Assembly: GCA_025057275.1 (NCBI GenBank)
Contig: JANWXQ010000004.1
Coordinates: 1 to 64,000, forward strand
DNA from: Chitinophagales bacterium
GTDB taxonomy: Bacteria; Bacteroidota; Bacteroidia; Chitinophagales; UBA10324
Length of the DNA stretch: 64,000 bases
Direction of reading: 5' to 3'
Shown here: one piece after another, positions 16,394 to 24,736 of the stretch
Position numbering within the stretch: position 1 is the stretch's first letter
How the letters are laid out: every line of letters begins with the position of its first letter
Notes under the pieces: generated by a model
The model's input: the letters and a program-made list of their open reading frames with translations, nothing else
What the model was told of the DNA's origin: nothing
The model's database searches: none
Made by a program: the position numbers and the translations under genes

Positions 16394-17472
16394 GTTACAG
16401 GCTTCGGCTGCGGATCGGGTGGCGATACGAGGAAATCCAGCGCTTCCAGAATTTGCTCTTCCGTTACTGTTACATCGAGCACTGCCTTGCCGGCCTTGCG
16501 CAAAAGCACAAAGCGTACCTCACCCTCGCGGTTCTTTTTGTCCTGCCTGAGGAAGCCAAGCACTTCGGCAAAATCTGCTTCCGAGATGAGCGGATCGGGA
16601 AAGTGCCTTCGTAAGAGGGAAACAGCCTGGATAAAGGTCTTTTCTTTCAAACCGCAGCAGTGATGGCTCAGGTAGAGCTCGGCGATCATTCCGGCAGCCA
16701 CACAAAGCCCATGCAGGGGATTGGCCTTGCGATGCAGCAGCAGCCCCTCAATGGCATGTCCGATGGTATGGCCGAAGTTGAGCACTTTGCGATCGTGACG
16801 CTCAAAGGGGTCTGCTTCGGTTACCTTGAGTTTGGCCTTAACGGAACGAGCGATAAATGGCGACCAATCGACCTCCTGCAGATGCTGAATTTCGGACAGG
16901 TGGAGCAACGCTTTTTTTCCGTCCAGCAAAGCATGTTTGATGATTTCGGCAAAGCCACTCCGCACCTGATCGGCGGGTAAGGTTTTGAGAAACTGACGAT
17001 CGCTGATGACGGCCACAGGAAAACCAAAAACGCCGATGTGGTTTTTGTAATTCATGAAGTCAATGGCCAGTTTTCCGCCGTAGGCGGCATCGGCCTGGGC
17101 CAACAGCGTGGTAGGCAGGTGCAAAAAGGCAATGCCCCTTTTGTAGGTTGCGGCAGCGAAGCCGCCCAGGTCGCAGATCATGCCGCCGCCCAGATTGATG
17201 AGCAGGGCATGACGGTCAGCGCCTTTAAGGGTGAGTTGCTGCCAGATGTACTCAGCGGCCTGCAGGGTTTTGTTCTGCTCACCGGCATAAACCTTGATTT
17301 CGTGCAGCGGCCGGTCAGCAGGCCAGCCCTGCAGCAACACGGGCAGGCAATGCTGGGACGTGTTGTCGTCAGTAAGGATGAAACACTTACTGTAGGCCTG
17401 GCGGCTCAGCCATTGCAACAACAGTTCGGGTGCGGGGCCAAACCAATATCGGGTTTTCGATGCGGGAATCAT
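16390..17472 (-). CDS. aroB: 3-dehydroquinate synthase
   Basis: A 360-residue NAD-dependent and metal-dependent cyclase that converts DAHP to 3-dehydroquinate, the second shikimate step. Visible motifs are LINLGGGMICDLGGFAAATYKRG (read in pieces: GGGMICDLGGF, ATYKRG), PTTLLAQADAAYGGK, and the metal ligands in RKVLNFGHTIGHAIE and PLHGLCVAAGM. It follows the DAHP synthase/chorismate mutase gene by 25 bases and overlaps aroA by four, so it is part of one transcript. Confidence 0.96.
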   Translation of the reverse strand: MIPASKTRYWFGPAPELLLQWLSRQAYSKCFILTDDNTSQHCLPVLLQGWPADRPLHEIKVYAGEQNKTLQAAEYIWQQLTLKGADRHALLINLGGGMICDLGGFAAATYKRGIAFLHLPTTLLAQADAAYGGKLAIDFMNYKNHIGVFGFPVAVISDRQFLKTLPADQVRSGFAEIIKHALLDGKKALLHLSEIQHLQEVDWSPFIARSVKAKLKVTEADPFERHDRKVLNFGHTIGHAIEGLLLHRKANPLHGLCVAAGMIAELYLSHHCCGLKEKTFIQAVSLLRRHFPDPLISEADFAEVLGFLRQDKKNREGEVRFVLLRKAGKAVLDVTVTEEQILEALDFLVSPPDPQPKPVT

Positions 17473-17497
17473 AACTGCAATGATAGCAGTCGGCCGC

Positions 17498-18607
17498 CTA
17501 AACTTTCACCTGCTCAGTCTGGTTCATGACCTGTTCCTGCGTGCGGATGGATTCCTCATGAACCAATTCATAGATCTTTTTTATAAACTCTTTGTTCAGA
17601 TCGGTTTGTTCCGCCAGGTTTTGTACACGGGTCAGGATTTCTTCCCAACGCTTGCGCTGAAAGACGACCACGTGGTGGTCTCTTTTCCATTCGCCGATTT
17701 GCCGGGCCAGTTGCATACGTCGGGCCAGGAACTGCACGAGTTCATCGTCGATTTCGTTTATGGCGCCGCGCAGTTCCTTCAGCCGCGACTGGCCGTCATC
17801 GGTCAACGGGCGGCGGATGACCAGCTGCGAAACAATTTCGAAAAGTCGTTCGGGAGTAACCTGCTGGCGGGCATCGCTCAGGGCGCGCAACGGTTCGTGG
17901 TGCGTTTCAATCATCAGTCCGTCGTAGTGCAGGTCCATGGCCCGCTGAGCGACGTGAAAGGTCAGACGGGTGTTGCCGCAGATGTGGCTGGGGTCGCAGA
18001 TGATGGGCAGGCCGGGTATCATGGTTTTAAGCTCCAGGGCCAGATCCCATTCGGGTTGATTGCGGTAAGCGGTAACCTGATAGGAGTGAAAGCCGCGGTG
18101 AATAGTGGCCAGCTTGCGCACACCGGCACGGTGAATGCGTTCCAGGGCACCGATCCACAGTTGCAGGTCAGGAAAAGCGGGATTTTTCACCAGCACAGGC
18201 ACGTCGGTACCGCGCAGCGCTTCTGCCAGTTCCTGAACGGAAAACGGATTTACGGTAGTGCGTGCGCCGATCCACAGCAAGTCGATACCGGCCTTCAGGG
18301 CCTTTTCCACGTGCATGGGCATGGCCACTTCTGTGGTGAGCAGGGCGCCGGTTTCTTCTTTGACGCGCTTCATCCAGTCCAAACCAATCACGCCTACTCC
18401 CTCGAAGGTTCCGGGTCGGGTGCGGGGTTTCCAAAGGCCGGCACGGAAAATGAAGCGGTCAAAATAGGTGCGTATGCCCCGAGCGGTGCGCAGCAGTTGC
18501 TCTTCGGATTCGGCGCTGCACGGTCCGGCAATAAGCAGGGGTCGGTCATATCCCGGCAGCCATTCTTCCAAGGGAATCAGGTCTAATTCCAGTTTTGAGC
18601 TTTTCAT
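17498..18607 (-). CDS. Bifunctional DAHP synthase / chorismate mutase
   Basis: A 369-residue fusion that starts aromatic amino acid synthesis (phosphoenolpyruvate plus erythrose 4-phosphate to DAHP) and also converts chorismate to prephenate. The DAHP synthase domain covers about residues 15-265, with LIAGPCSAESEEQLL, FRAGLWKPRTRPGTFEG, IGARTT and IICDPSHICG. The AroQ-type helical mutase covers about residues 275-360 (LRGAINEIDDELVQFLARRM). The chosen ATG at 18607 overlaps the pheA stop (ATGA). The longer upstream frame lies inside pheA. The fusion lets mutase products regulate the synthase, as in other Bacteroidota and Firmicutes; this regulation is inferred. Confidence 0.95.
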   Translation of the reverse strand: MKSSKLELDLIPLEEWLPGYDRPLLIAGPCSAESEEQLLRTARGIRTYFDRFIFRAGLWKPRTRPGTFEGVGVIGLDWMKRVKEETGALLTTEVAMPMHVEKALKAGIDLLWIGARTTVNPFSVQELAEALRGTDVPVLVKNPAFPDLQLWIGALERIHRAGVRKLATIHRGFHSYQVTAYRNQPEWDLALELKTMIPGLPIICDPSHICGNTRLTFHVAQRAMDLHYDGLMIETHHEPLRALSDARQQVTPERLFEIVSQLVIRRPLTDDGQSRLKELRGAINEIDDELVQFLARRMQLARQIGEWKRDHHVVVFQRKRWEEILTRVQNLAEQTDLNKEFIKKIYELVHEESIRTQEQVMNQTEQVKV

Positions 18608-19443
18608 AGATAAGCGTTGGTCATCGTTCCTTTTTTGTACGTACCCAGCAACGAAAAACTGAAGGTCTGTGGCATGGCAAGCGCCAAGGCTGCCTGAAAG
18701 GCTGCAGCGTCTTGCCATTCCAGATCCACAAGAAAAGTGTATTGATCCGGTCTGCCGATGATGGGTACAGACTGGATTTTGCTGATGGCCACGTCGTGTG
18801 CGCTGAAGGCATCCACTACGCGCTTGAGGCTGCGGGGGGAATGGTCTAACTGAAAACTTATTGAAGCTTTGTTTGCCTGCGCGATGGCGTGCTGCTCTTC
18901 ACCCAAAATAAGAAAGCGGGTGTAGTTGCGGCGGTGGGTTTCAATATGATGATGCAAGATGGAAAGCCCGAAATGACGGGCTGTCTGCGGGCCAGCGACC
19001 ACGGCCACATGCAAGAGTTGCTGCTCAACCACACTTCGGGCGCATTCGGCCGTGTCGCTCAGGGCGACCAATCGTACGCCATTGAGGCTTAACAAAAAAT
19101 CTTCGCATTGCCGCAGCGCCATCGGATGGGAATGAATTTCGCGAATTTGCTCCAGCGTGGCGCCGGTCAATGCGAGCAGATGCAGTTCAATCTGCATGTA
19201 CACTTCACCAACGATACGCAAGCGGGCCTCATGGATGATGTGGTAGTTGGTCAGAATGCTGCCGGCAATGGAATTTTCTATGGCCATAACGCAGTAGTCG
19301 GCTTCGCCGCTCTGCACCTTTTCGCACGATTGCCGGAATGTGGCGCAGGGTACCAGATGTACTTCGTTGCCAAAGAATTTACGTGCCGCCACATCGTGGA
19401 AGGAAGAGGCGATGCCCTGAATGGCGATGCGTTTGGCCTGCAT
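18604..19443 (-). CDS. pheA: Prephenate dehydratase
   Basis: A 279-residue enzyme that turns prephenate into phenylpyruvate for phenylalanine synthesis. The catalytic domain has IQGIASSFHDVAA, DYCVMAIENSIAGSI and SHPMALRQCEDFL. It ends in an ACT regulatory domain (about residues 190-270) with SISFQLDHSPRSLKRV and the ESRP-like region around IQSVPIIGRPDQYTFLVDLE, which normally binds phenylalanine. It is the first gene of the operon pheA, DAHP synthase/mutase, aroB, aroA. The tyrA and aminotransferase genes that often accompany it in this phylum are not here. Confidence 0.94.
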   Translation of the reverse strand: MQAKRIAIQGIASSFHDVAARKFFGNEVHLVPCATFRQSCEKVQSGEADYCVMAIENSIAGSILTNYHIIHEARLRIVGEVYMQIELHLLALTGATLEQIREIHSHPMALRQCEDFLLSLNGVRLVALSDTAECARSVVEQQLLHVAVVAGPQTARHFGLSILHHHIETHRRNYTRFLILGEEQHAIAQANKASISFQLDHSPRSLKRVVDAFSAHDVAISKIQSVPIIGRPDQYTFLVDLEWQDAAAFQAALALAMPQTFSFSLLGTYKKGTMTNAYL

Positions 19444-19461
19444 GGCAAAGAATACGTAATC

Positions 19462-19502
19462 CTGCCTGCCAAAGTTATGGCCGGCAAAGCCACTGCAGGC
19501 AG
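19462..19502. promoter_or_regulatory. Inverted repeat spanning the aromatic operon promoter
   Basis: CTGCCTGC (19462-19469) and GCAGGCAG (19495-19502) are perfect inverse complements 25 bases apart. The -7 element (19470-19477) begins right beside the first arm. It could be a split operator, or an artefact of a GC-rich region. Confidence 0.35.
19470..19477 (-). promoter_or_regulatory. -7 promoter element (TAACTTTG) of the aromatic operon
   Basis: TAnnTTTG match on the minus strand ending 26 bases before the pheA ATG. Confidence 0.6.
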
Positions 19503-19547
19503 AACTTACATTAAAATTTTTTTACTAACAATAGTTAGTTAGCTGCA

Positions 19548-22379
19548 TCAGTGGATGACCAGCTTTTCCTGATGGCGCCAAGCGGCGTTGCTGCAATCCA
19601 GCAGGTAGGTTCCGGTGGGCAGGTCGGGCAGATCCAGTTGTACGGTTTGTGTGCCGGGTTGCAGATGCACGGTGCGGGAAAGAAGCAAAGCCCCTGACGC
19701 CGACAACAATCGCAGCGTTACCTCCGTTGCTTCATGCAGGGAACAGGAAACTGTGACCACACGGCTGGCGGGATTAGGGAAGACGTCCAGTTCTATCCTA
19801 CCCTTTTCAGTATGGAAGGTCAGCGTATTGCGCACAGGCTGACCGAGATAGGGAGTGCTGCGCACCCATGCGCGCAAACGGTAGCAGATAACGCTGTCAA
19901 ACGTGTTGGCATCATGCTGCACCAGCAGATAATAGGTCTTTTTCTTGTTGTGATTATACACAAGGGTTTGACCGCCTGCCGGATCGGCATAGGAGGTGGC
20001 CAGAAGGCTTCCGCTGGAATTGTATAAAGCCAGCGTGTAGTTTTTGGTCATGTCGGTCAGCCGGATTTTTAAATTGGTATTCGGTGCAGTGGTCTTGACT
20101 TTGAACCAGTCCTGGTCGGTGCCGGTTTTGATGGAAGCCGTATACCCGTAGATGGTAGTGTCGGTGGTGACTGCAAGAGAATAAGCGGCATTGAGGGTTT
20201 CATTGGGCTCCAGTTCATCCAGGCAGTTGGCACCTATGTGGAAGCGGATGAGCCAGTTATCTACGTTGCCGGAGGGAGAGGGCTGCCAAACATCCGGCCG
20301 GGAATAAATGCCGGCTGTAGCAGTACCCACCATGTAGATCAGCTTATTGGGGCCGGCGGTAATGTCTTCCATACGGTCGTCGCCAATGCCGCCCAGGAAA
20401 CTGCCGTAGGTAAGGGCACCTTTCAGAGAGTCAAATAAGGCAAAACAGCCGTCGTTGTTGGTGCCATAGCGGTGTTTCTGAAAGGCACTGGCGGTAGAAA
20501 TGCTGTCGGTGCTGGCAGTAACACCACTGACGTAAATGGAACGGTCGCCGTCCCAGTCCACACCGGTGATCTGATCGTCTCTTCCCCCTCCATAATAGGA
20601 TCCCCAGATGCGTTGGCCGTTGTAATTAAACTTTGCTATAAATCCGTCGTAGGTGTAAGCACCGTTAGGTTGCTTTTTGCTGTTAATGTTTTTCTGATAA
20701 GAACCCGGGGTGCCAAAAACGCCGGCGCTGTTGCCGTAACCGCCGACATAAATGTGGGCTTTCCTGTTGCATAAGATGCCGCGGCCGTGATCGTCGCCGG
20801 TGCCGCCATAATAGGTAACCCACAGTTCATTGCCGGTAGAATCCAATTTGGCAATAAAGGCATCTTCCGTGCCGCCGTATGTGGTTTGGTGTGCTCCCGG
20901 AGTGGCCAGGCCGGAGGGGCTTTCGGTGGTTCCGATGACATAAATGTTACCAAACTGATCCAATGCGATGCCATGGGCGCGGTCCATGCCGTTACCTCCC
21001 ACATAAGCCGACCAGGAGGGAAATCCGTTTGGAGAAAATTTAACGACAAATGCATCGCCATTGCCTTCGTAGTAGCTGGGGTTCTTATTGCTGATTTTCA
21101 AACTGTCTGCGCCGGTATAGCCGCAGGCATAGATGTTGGCTTTATCGTCGCAGACCGCCGTTCGGAAGTGTTCGGAGGATAATTCCCCAAGCAGGGTGCA
21201 CCAGGTCAGGATGCCATCTTTGTTGAATTTGGCTATGCAGTTATCCCCCAGCCCGCCTCCTTCCGTCTGATAGGCGCCTGGCGTGGTGATCTGGTTTCCG
21301 CTCTGACTTTTGCCGAGCAGGATCACGTTGTTGTTCTTATCAGTGGTTACGCCGTAGCCGATTTCGTCGTTGGTGCCTCCCAGATAGGTGGCCCATTCCA
21401 TTTTGCCATTGCTTTTTAGTTTGGCTAAAAACATATCGTCATTTCCTTTATAAACGGTCTGGTGGGCTCCTGAGGTAGCGATATTGGAGCTGCTGCTGGT
21501 GGAGCCGGCTATCAGTAGTTTGTCTTGTTTGTCGGTAGCCACTTCCCCGATGGATTCGGCTTGCGGACCCCCGTAAAGGGTTCCCCAGAGCAGATTGGGA
21601 TCAATAATGATTTCGTCAGCATAGTCAGCAAGCCGAAAGCCGGAGCGATGACCCTGCAGGGTTCGGCGTACGGGCACGGTTTCTCCGCTGGAAGCATAAA
21701 AAGCGAGCGGGGGTGTTTCCCGCACCCAACCCAGGCTGCCTTCGACCGATAACATGCCATCAGCAGATAAGTGCATTTGATGCAGCCCATCGTACCGCAT
21801 GCGGATCTGACGGGCATCGGCGCCTTTTTTGATTCGGAAGTAATAGCGCAGAGGAGAAACTGCATGATGTTCATCATAACGCACGACCAGATCTATGCCC
21901 TCATACAGGTTGACATAGGTAATTTGCTGCACAACGGGTGCATGCAAGGGTTGGACAGGCTGTGCCGGAGGAGTGTAGTAGTGGATCCGGGTTTCAGCTG
22001 GTTGCGAGGACACCACCACAGGGTTCCTGTTGCTTCCTTCAAAATGTACATCCACCCGGTCGCTGGTTATTATTGACTCAAACCATTCGTCATCAGCAAA
22101 ATCCAAACCCGGACCGACAATGGGGGAGGGCCGCGGCTGGCGGTCTACCCGGACCCATTCGTAAGAAAACCCGTCTTTGCGCAGGTGCAGACGAAAGCCC
22201 TGCTTCTGAAAAACATACAGTACGCTGGTATTGGGTTGACCGTACTGATCGATGAATTGGCCTACCTGTTGAATGAATCCTTGCGGGGAATAATCCAACT
22301 GCTGGACAGGCTGAGCGGTTGCCGCTGTGAAAAATGCTGCACCGCACAGGATGAGCATCCAGGATTTTTTAATGTTCAT
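19548..22379 (-). CDS. SBBP-repeat protein with T9SS sorting domain
   Basis: A 943-residue secreted protein. The ATG at 22379 opens a signal peptide (MNIKKSWMLILCGAAFFTAA), and a TAAGTTTG element lies 15 bases upstream. An N-terminal beta domain (about 250 residues) is followed by about nine SBBP (seven-bladed propeller) repeats with the recurrent pattern WATYLGGTNDEIGYGVTTD / GAHQTTYGGTEDAFIAKLDSTG. A PPC-like domain comes next (LDELEPNETLNAAYSLAV ... YYLLVQHDANTFDSVICY). The last 80 residues start with LDVFPNPASRVVTVSC, a type A sorting domain. It is probably a surface adhesin or binding protein; the ligand is unknown. Confidence 0.9.
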   Translation of the reverse strand: MNIKKSWMLILCGAAFFTAATAQPVQQLDYSPQGFIQQVGQFIDQYGQPNTSVLYVFQKQGFRLHLRKDGFSYEWVRVDRQPRPSPIVGPGLDFADDEWFESIITSDRVDVHFEGSNRNPVVVSSQPAETRIHYYTPPAQPVQPLHAPVVQQITYVNLYEGIDLVVRYDEHHAVSPLRYYFRIKKGADARQIRMRYDGLHQMHLSADGMLSVEGSLGWVRETPPLAFYASSGETVPVRRTLQGHRSGFRLADYADEIIIDPNLLWGTLYGGPQAESIGEVATDKQDKLLIAGSTSSSSNIATSGAHQTVYKGNDDMFLAKLKSNGKMEWATYLGGTNDEIGYGVTTDKNNNVILLGKSQSGNQITTPGAYQTEGGGLGDNCIAKFNKDGILTWCTLLGELSSEHFRTAVCDDKANIYACGYTGADSLKISNKNPSYYEGNGDAFVVKFSPNGFPSWSAYVGGNGMDRAHGIALDQFGNIYVIGTTESPSGLATPGAHQTTYGGTEDAFIAKLDSTGNELWVTYYGGTGDDHGRGILCNRKAHIYVGGYGNSAGVFGTPGSYQKNINSKKQPNGAYTYDGFIAKFNYNGQRIWGSYYGGGRDDQITGVDWDGDRSIYVSGVTASTDSISTASAFQKHRYGTNNDGCFALFDSLKGALTYGSFLGGIGDDRMEDITAGPNKLIYMVGTATAGIYSRPDVWQPSPSGNVDNWLIRFHIGANCLDELEPNETLNAAYSLAVTTDTTIYGYTASIKTGTDQDWFKVKTTAPNTNLKIRLTDMTKNYTLALYNSSGSLLATSYADPAGGQTLVYNHNKKKTYYLLVQHDANTFDSVICYRLRAWVRSTPYLGQPVRNTLTFHTEKGRIELDVFPNPASRVVTVSCSLHEATEVTLRLLSASGALLLSRTVHLQPGTQTVQLDLPDLPTGTYLLDCSNAAWRHQEKLVIH

Positions 22380-22394
22380 TAGCAAACCTTTTTT

Positions 22395-22402
22395 CAAACT
22401 TA
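22395..22402 (-). promoter_or_regulatory. -7 promoter element (TAAGTTTG)
   Basis: TAnnTTTG on the minus strand ending 15 bases before the ATG at 22379; it supports that start. Confidence 0.6.
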
Positions 22403-22488
22403 GGCAAAACCTCCGACTGCATAAGCAATTTGGGAATTCCATTGAACACCAGACGATCAGTTCAATCCATATGGATAGGGTGAGCAAT

Positions 22489-22496
22489 TAATTTTG
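22489..22496 (+). promoter_or_regulatory. -7 promoter element (TAATTTTG)
   Basis: TAnnTTTG ending 19 bases before the ATG of the Rieske oxygenase gene. Confidence 0.6.
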
Positions 22497-22515
22497 TGCA
22501 GGTAAGAGCAAGCAG

Positions 22516-23604
22516 ATGAGTCTTCATTTTTCCGTAGACCAGGACATCCGCAAGGCCTATACACCGCCGGGAGTCCTGTACACCAGCGAAGCGGTTTTTG
22601 AAGCCGCACGGGAACGCATTTTTGCTTCCAGCTGGCAGTATGCTGTGCCGGAGCGCGATGTAAGAACGCCCGGACAAACATTGCCCTTTACGCTATTGCC
22701 CGGCTTCCTGGATGAACCCCTGCTGTTTACGCGCGATTACGACGATCAACTGCATTGCCTGAGTAATGTGTGCACCCACCGCGGCAATCTGGTCTGCGAG
22801 CAGGGCGGCGTAGAAAAGAACCTGCGTTGCCGGTACCATGGCCGGCGTTTTGATCTGTGCGGTCGCATGCTGGGCATGCCGGAGTTTGAAGGAGTGGAAA
22901 ATTTCCCCTCGGAAGAAGACCATTTGCCGCAAGTGCCTTTTGCGCGCTGGGCGGGTATGCTGTTTGTATCCCTGAAGCCTGCGTTCACCTTTGAGGAAGC
23001 ATTCGGTCCGATGCAGGAGCGGCTTCATTGGTTGGATCCGTCTCTGTTTCGCTTTAGTCCGGAACATTCCAAAGAGTACCTGATTCAGGCCAACTGGGCG
23101 CTGTATTGCGAAAATTACCTGGAAGGGTTTCATATTCCTTATGTGCATGCTTCGCTGAATGCTGTGCTGGATTACGGCAACTACACGACGGAAATTTACC
23201 GCTACAGCAATCTGCAGCTCGGCTATGCACGCGATGGCGAGCCCTGCTTTGACCTGCCGCCATCTTCGGTAGATTTTGGAAAACAGATTGGCGCTTATTA
23301 CTATTGGATTTTTCCAAATCTGATGTTTAACTTTTATCCGTGGGGATTGAGTGTTAATGTAGTCAAGCCATTATCCGTCAGCCAGACCAAAGTTTCTTTT
23401 CTGACGTTCATCGGCGATGAAAGACTGTTTGGTAACGGCGCCGCAGCCATGCTGGATCGCGTGGAGCGGGAGGATGAGGCCGTGGTGGAGAATGTGCAAC
23501 GCGGTATCCGGTCGCGGCTGTATCGCAAAGGCCGTTATTCACCCCGCAGGGAACAAGGCACGCATCATTTTCATCAACTGCTGGCCGAACGGCTAAATGG
23601 CTAA
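22516..23604 (+). CDS. Rieske non-heme iron oxygenase, alpha subunit type
   Basis: A 362-residue ring-hydroxylating or demethylating type oxygenase. The Rieske [2Fe-2S] ligands are C86 and H88 in CTHRGN and C105 and H108 in CRYHGR. The catalytic iron ligands are H206 and H211 in ENYLEGFHIPYVHASL, with a carboxylate expected from VEREDEAVVENVQRG. That last motif resembles choline/glycine-betaine type monooxygenases more than aromatic dioxygenases. No reductase or ferredoxin gene is adjacent, so electrons must come from elsewhere. The substrate is not predicted. Confidence 0.9.
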   Translation: MSLHFSVDQDIRKAYTPPGVLYTSEAVFEAARERIFASSWQYAVPERDVRTPGQTLPFTLLPGFLDEPLLFTRDYDDQLHCLSNVCTHRGNLVCEQGGVEKNLRCRYHGRRFDLCGRMLGMPEFEGVENFPSEEDHLPQVPFARWAGMLFVSLKPAFTFEEAFGPMQERLHWLDPSLFRFSPEHSKEYLIQANWALYCENYLEGFHIPYVHASLNAVLDYGNYTTEIYRYSNLQLGYARDGEPCFDLPPSSVDFGKQIGAYYYWIFPNLMFNFYPWGLSVNVVKPLSVSQTKVSFLTFIGDERLFGNGAAAMLDRVEREDEAVVENVQRGIRSRLYRKGRYSPRREQGTHHFHQLLAERLNG

Positions 23605-24377
23605 AAGCGAAGCGTCAGAAACAACAGCGGATAAACAGGCGTAAAGCCAAAATACTTGCGCTCCTGATTAACGCTGCTGCTGAACTGGCTGCTGCTGGAC
23701 CCTAAGGTTACCGAGTTAAACACTACTTCTCCGCCTACCCGGGTGTACTGAAAAGCCGATCCTACTTCCAGTCCCGCAGCCAGATTGCGGGTGAAGTAGT
23801 ACTGGACGCCCGCAAAAGCGCCCACACCGATAGCTGTTCCTCCGGGAATGGTGGTCGTCTTAAAGGTTTCTGTGCTGACCGAGTCGGCGAGTTGTTGGTT
23901 CACCAGGCGTTCGGTGAACGTCCAGTCGCCGTACACGGTTATGGGCAATTCCAGACCACCGAAAAAAGACAGGTGCTCGTCAAAGTACGTCCATTGAACC
24001 CCCGGAGCCACTTTATACGAGAGCTGATCGTACTGCCGCTCTGTGGCCACATAAGTTCCGTTGGTCGTATCGGAAACTTCCACATTATCCCTCATGGTTC
24101 GTTGCATATAGGTCAGTTTGAGCCGGATGGCCACTCGGGGTTCAACAAAATATTTGAATGCAATTCCCGGTGCCAGGCTTTGATTTTCAAACAGGCCGCC
24201 TGCCAGCACCGGAGCCCGTTCTGCATCCTCAACGATTGCATGGGTTTCGGGAAACGTCAGAAAAGGGGTGATTTCAATCCGGTCGTAGCCTCCGTAACGG
24301 GAAAAAGTCGGGCAATTCATCTGTCCCAGTGCCCATACGGGGAGCATCAGGAAAAGTGACGTTACCGCAAGCTTCAT
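23601..24377 (-). CDS. Outer membrane beta-barrel protein
   Basis: A 258-residue exported protein that starts with a signal peptide (MKLAVTSLFLMLPVWALG). The rest is made of alternating hydrophobic/polar strands (IAFKYFVEPRVAIRLKLTYM, FAGVQYYFTRNLAAGLEVG) and ends in an aromatic residue (LLFLTLRF), as expected for an eight- to ten-stranded outer membrane barrel. The ATG at 24377 was chosen over one seven codons upstream because it opens the signal peptide directly. Its stop overlaps the Rieske gene's stop by four bases. The function is unknown. Confidence 0.8.
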   Translation of the reverse strand: MKLAVTSLFLMLPVWALGQMNCPTFSRYGGYDRIEITPFLTFPETHAIVEDAERAPVLAGGLFENQSLAPGIAFKYFVEPRVAIRLKLTYMQRTMRDNVEVSDTTNGTYVATERQYDQLSYKVAPGVQWTYFDEHLSFFGGLELPITVYGDWTFTERLVNQQLADSVSTETFKTTTIPGGTAIGVGAFAGVQYYFTRNLAAGLEVGSAFQYTRVGGEVVFNSVTLGSSSSQFSSSVNQERKYFGFTPVYPLLFLTLRF

Positions 24378-24515
24378 GAACGTCAGGATTGGGGGCAAAA
24401 CAAGAAATTAATGGCGATAAAGTTCTGCAAACTTTTCAAGATTCACGATGAGACGGGCTCAGGTTTCCTTCCGTGAACAAGCCGATTTTCCCTGACGGGT
24501 TTGTCTGGCGGTCGC

Positions 24516-24523
24516 TATGTTTG
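24516..24523 (+). promoter_or_regulatory. -7 promoter element (TATGTTTG)
   Basis: TAnnTTTG ending 15 bases before the ATG at 24539; it excludes the longer upstream frame of the PspC gene. A TTTG lies 12 bases further up. Confidence 0.6.
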
Positions 24524-24538
24524 TCGAAAAGATTCATT

Positions 24539-24733
24539 ATGCAAAAGCGTCTGTACCGGGGTTCTGAAAAAAAGCTTTTCGGGGTTTGCAGTGGCCTGTC
24601 GGAATATTTTGGAGTGGATCCGACCTTAATTCGTGCGGTGTTTGTAGTGGCTTTTCTGTTGTTTGGCACCGGACTGTTGGTTTATCTGGTCCTTGCCATC
24701 CTGATGCCGGAAAAACCTTCGACAACGGGTTGA
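24539..24733 (+). CDS. PspC domain membrane protein
   Basis: A 64-residue protein consisting of a PspC domain: KRLYRGSEKKLFGVCSGLSEYFGVD in two parts (KLFGVCSGLSEYF; DPTLIRAVFVV) and a hydrophobic hairpin (FLLFGTGLLVYLVLAILMP). PspC proteins act in envelope stress signalling in Proteobacteria; in this phylum the role of the stand-alone domain is not settled. The start at 24539 follows the promoter. The next gene begins three bases after its stop, so the two are probably co-transcribed. Confidence 0.9.
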   Translation: MQKRLYRGSEKKLFGVCSGLSEYFGVDPTLIRAVFVVAFLLFGTGLLVYLVLAILMPEKPSTTG

Positions 24734-24736
24734 ATT

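Noticed and set aside
17480-18586. A 368-codon plus-strand frame opposite the DAHP synthase/chorismate mutase
   Set aside because: It is antisense to a confident enzyme gene with all motifs, and its protein has no signal or domain.
19524-19539. Hairpin ACTAAC-AATA-GTTAGT beside an A/T run, considered as a terminator
   Set aside because: The T run precedes the stem on the plus strand and is an A run after it on the minus strand, so it is not a terminator in either direction.
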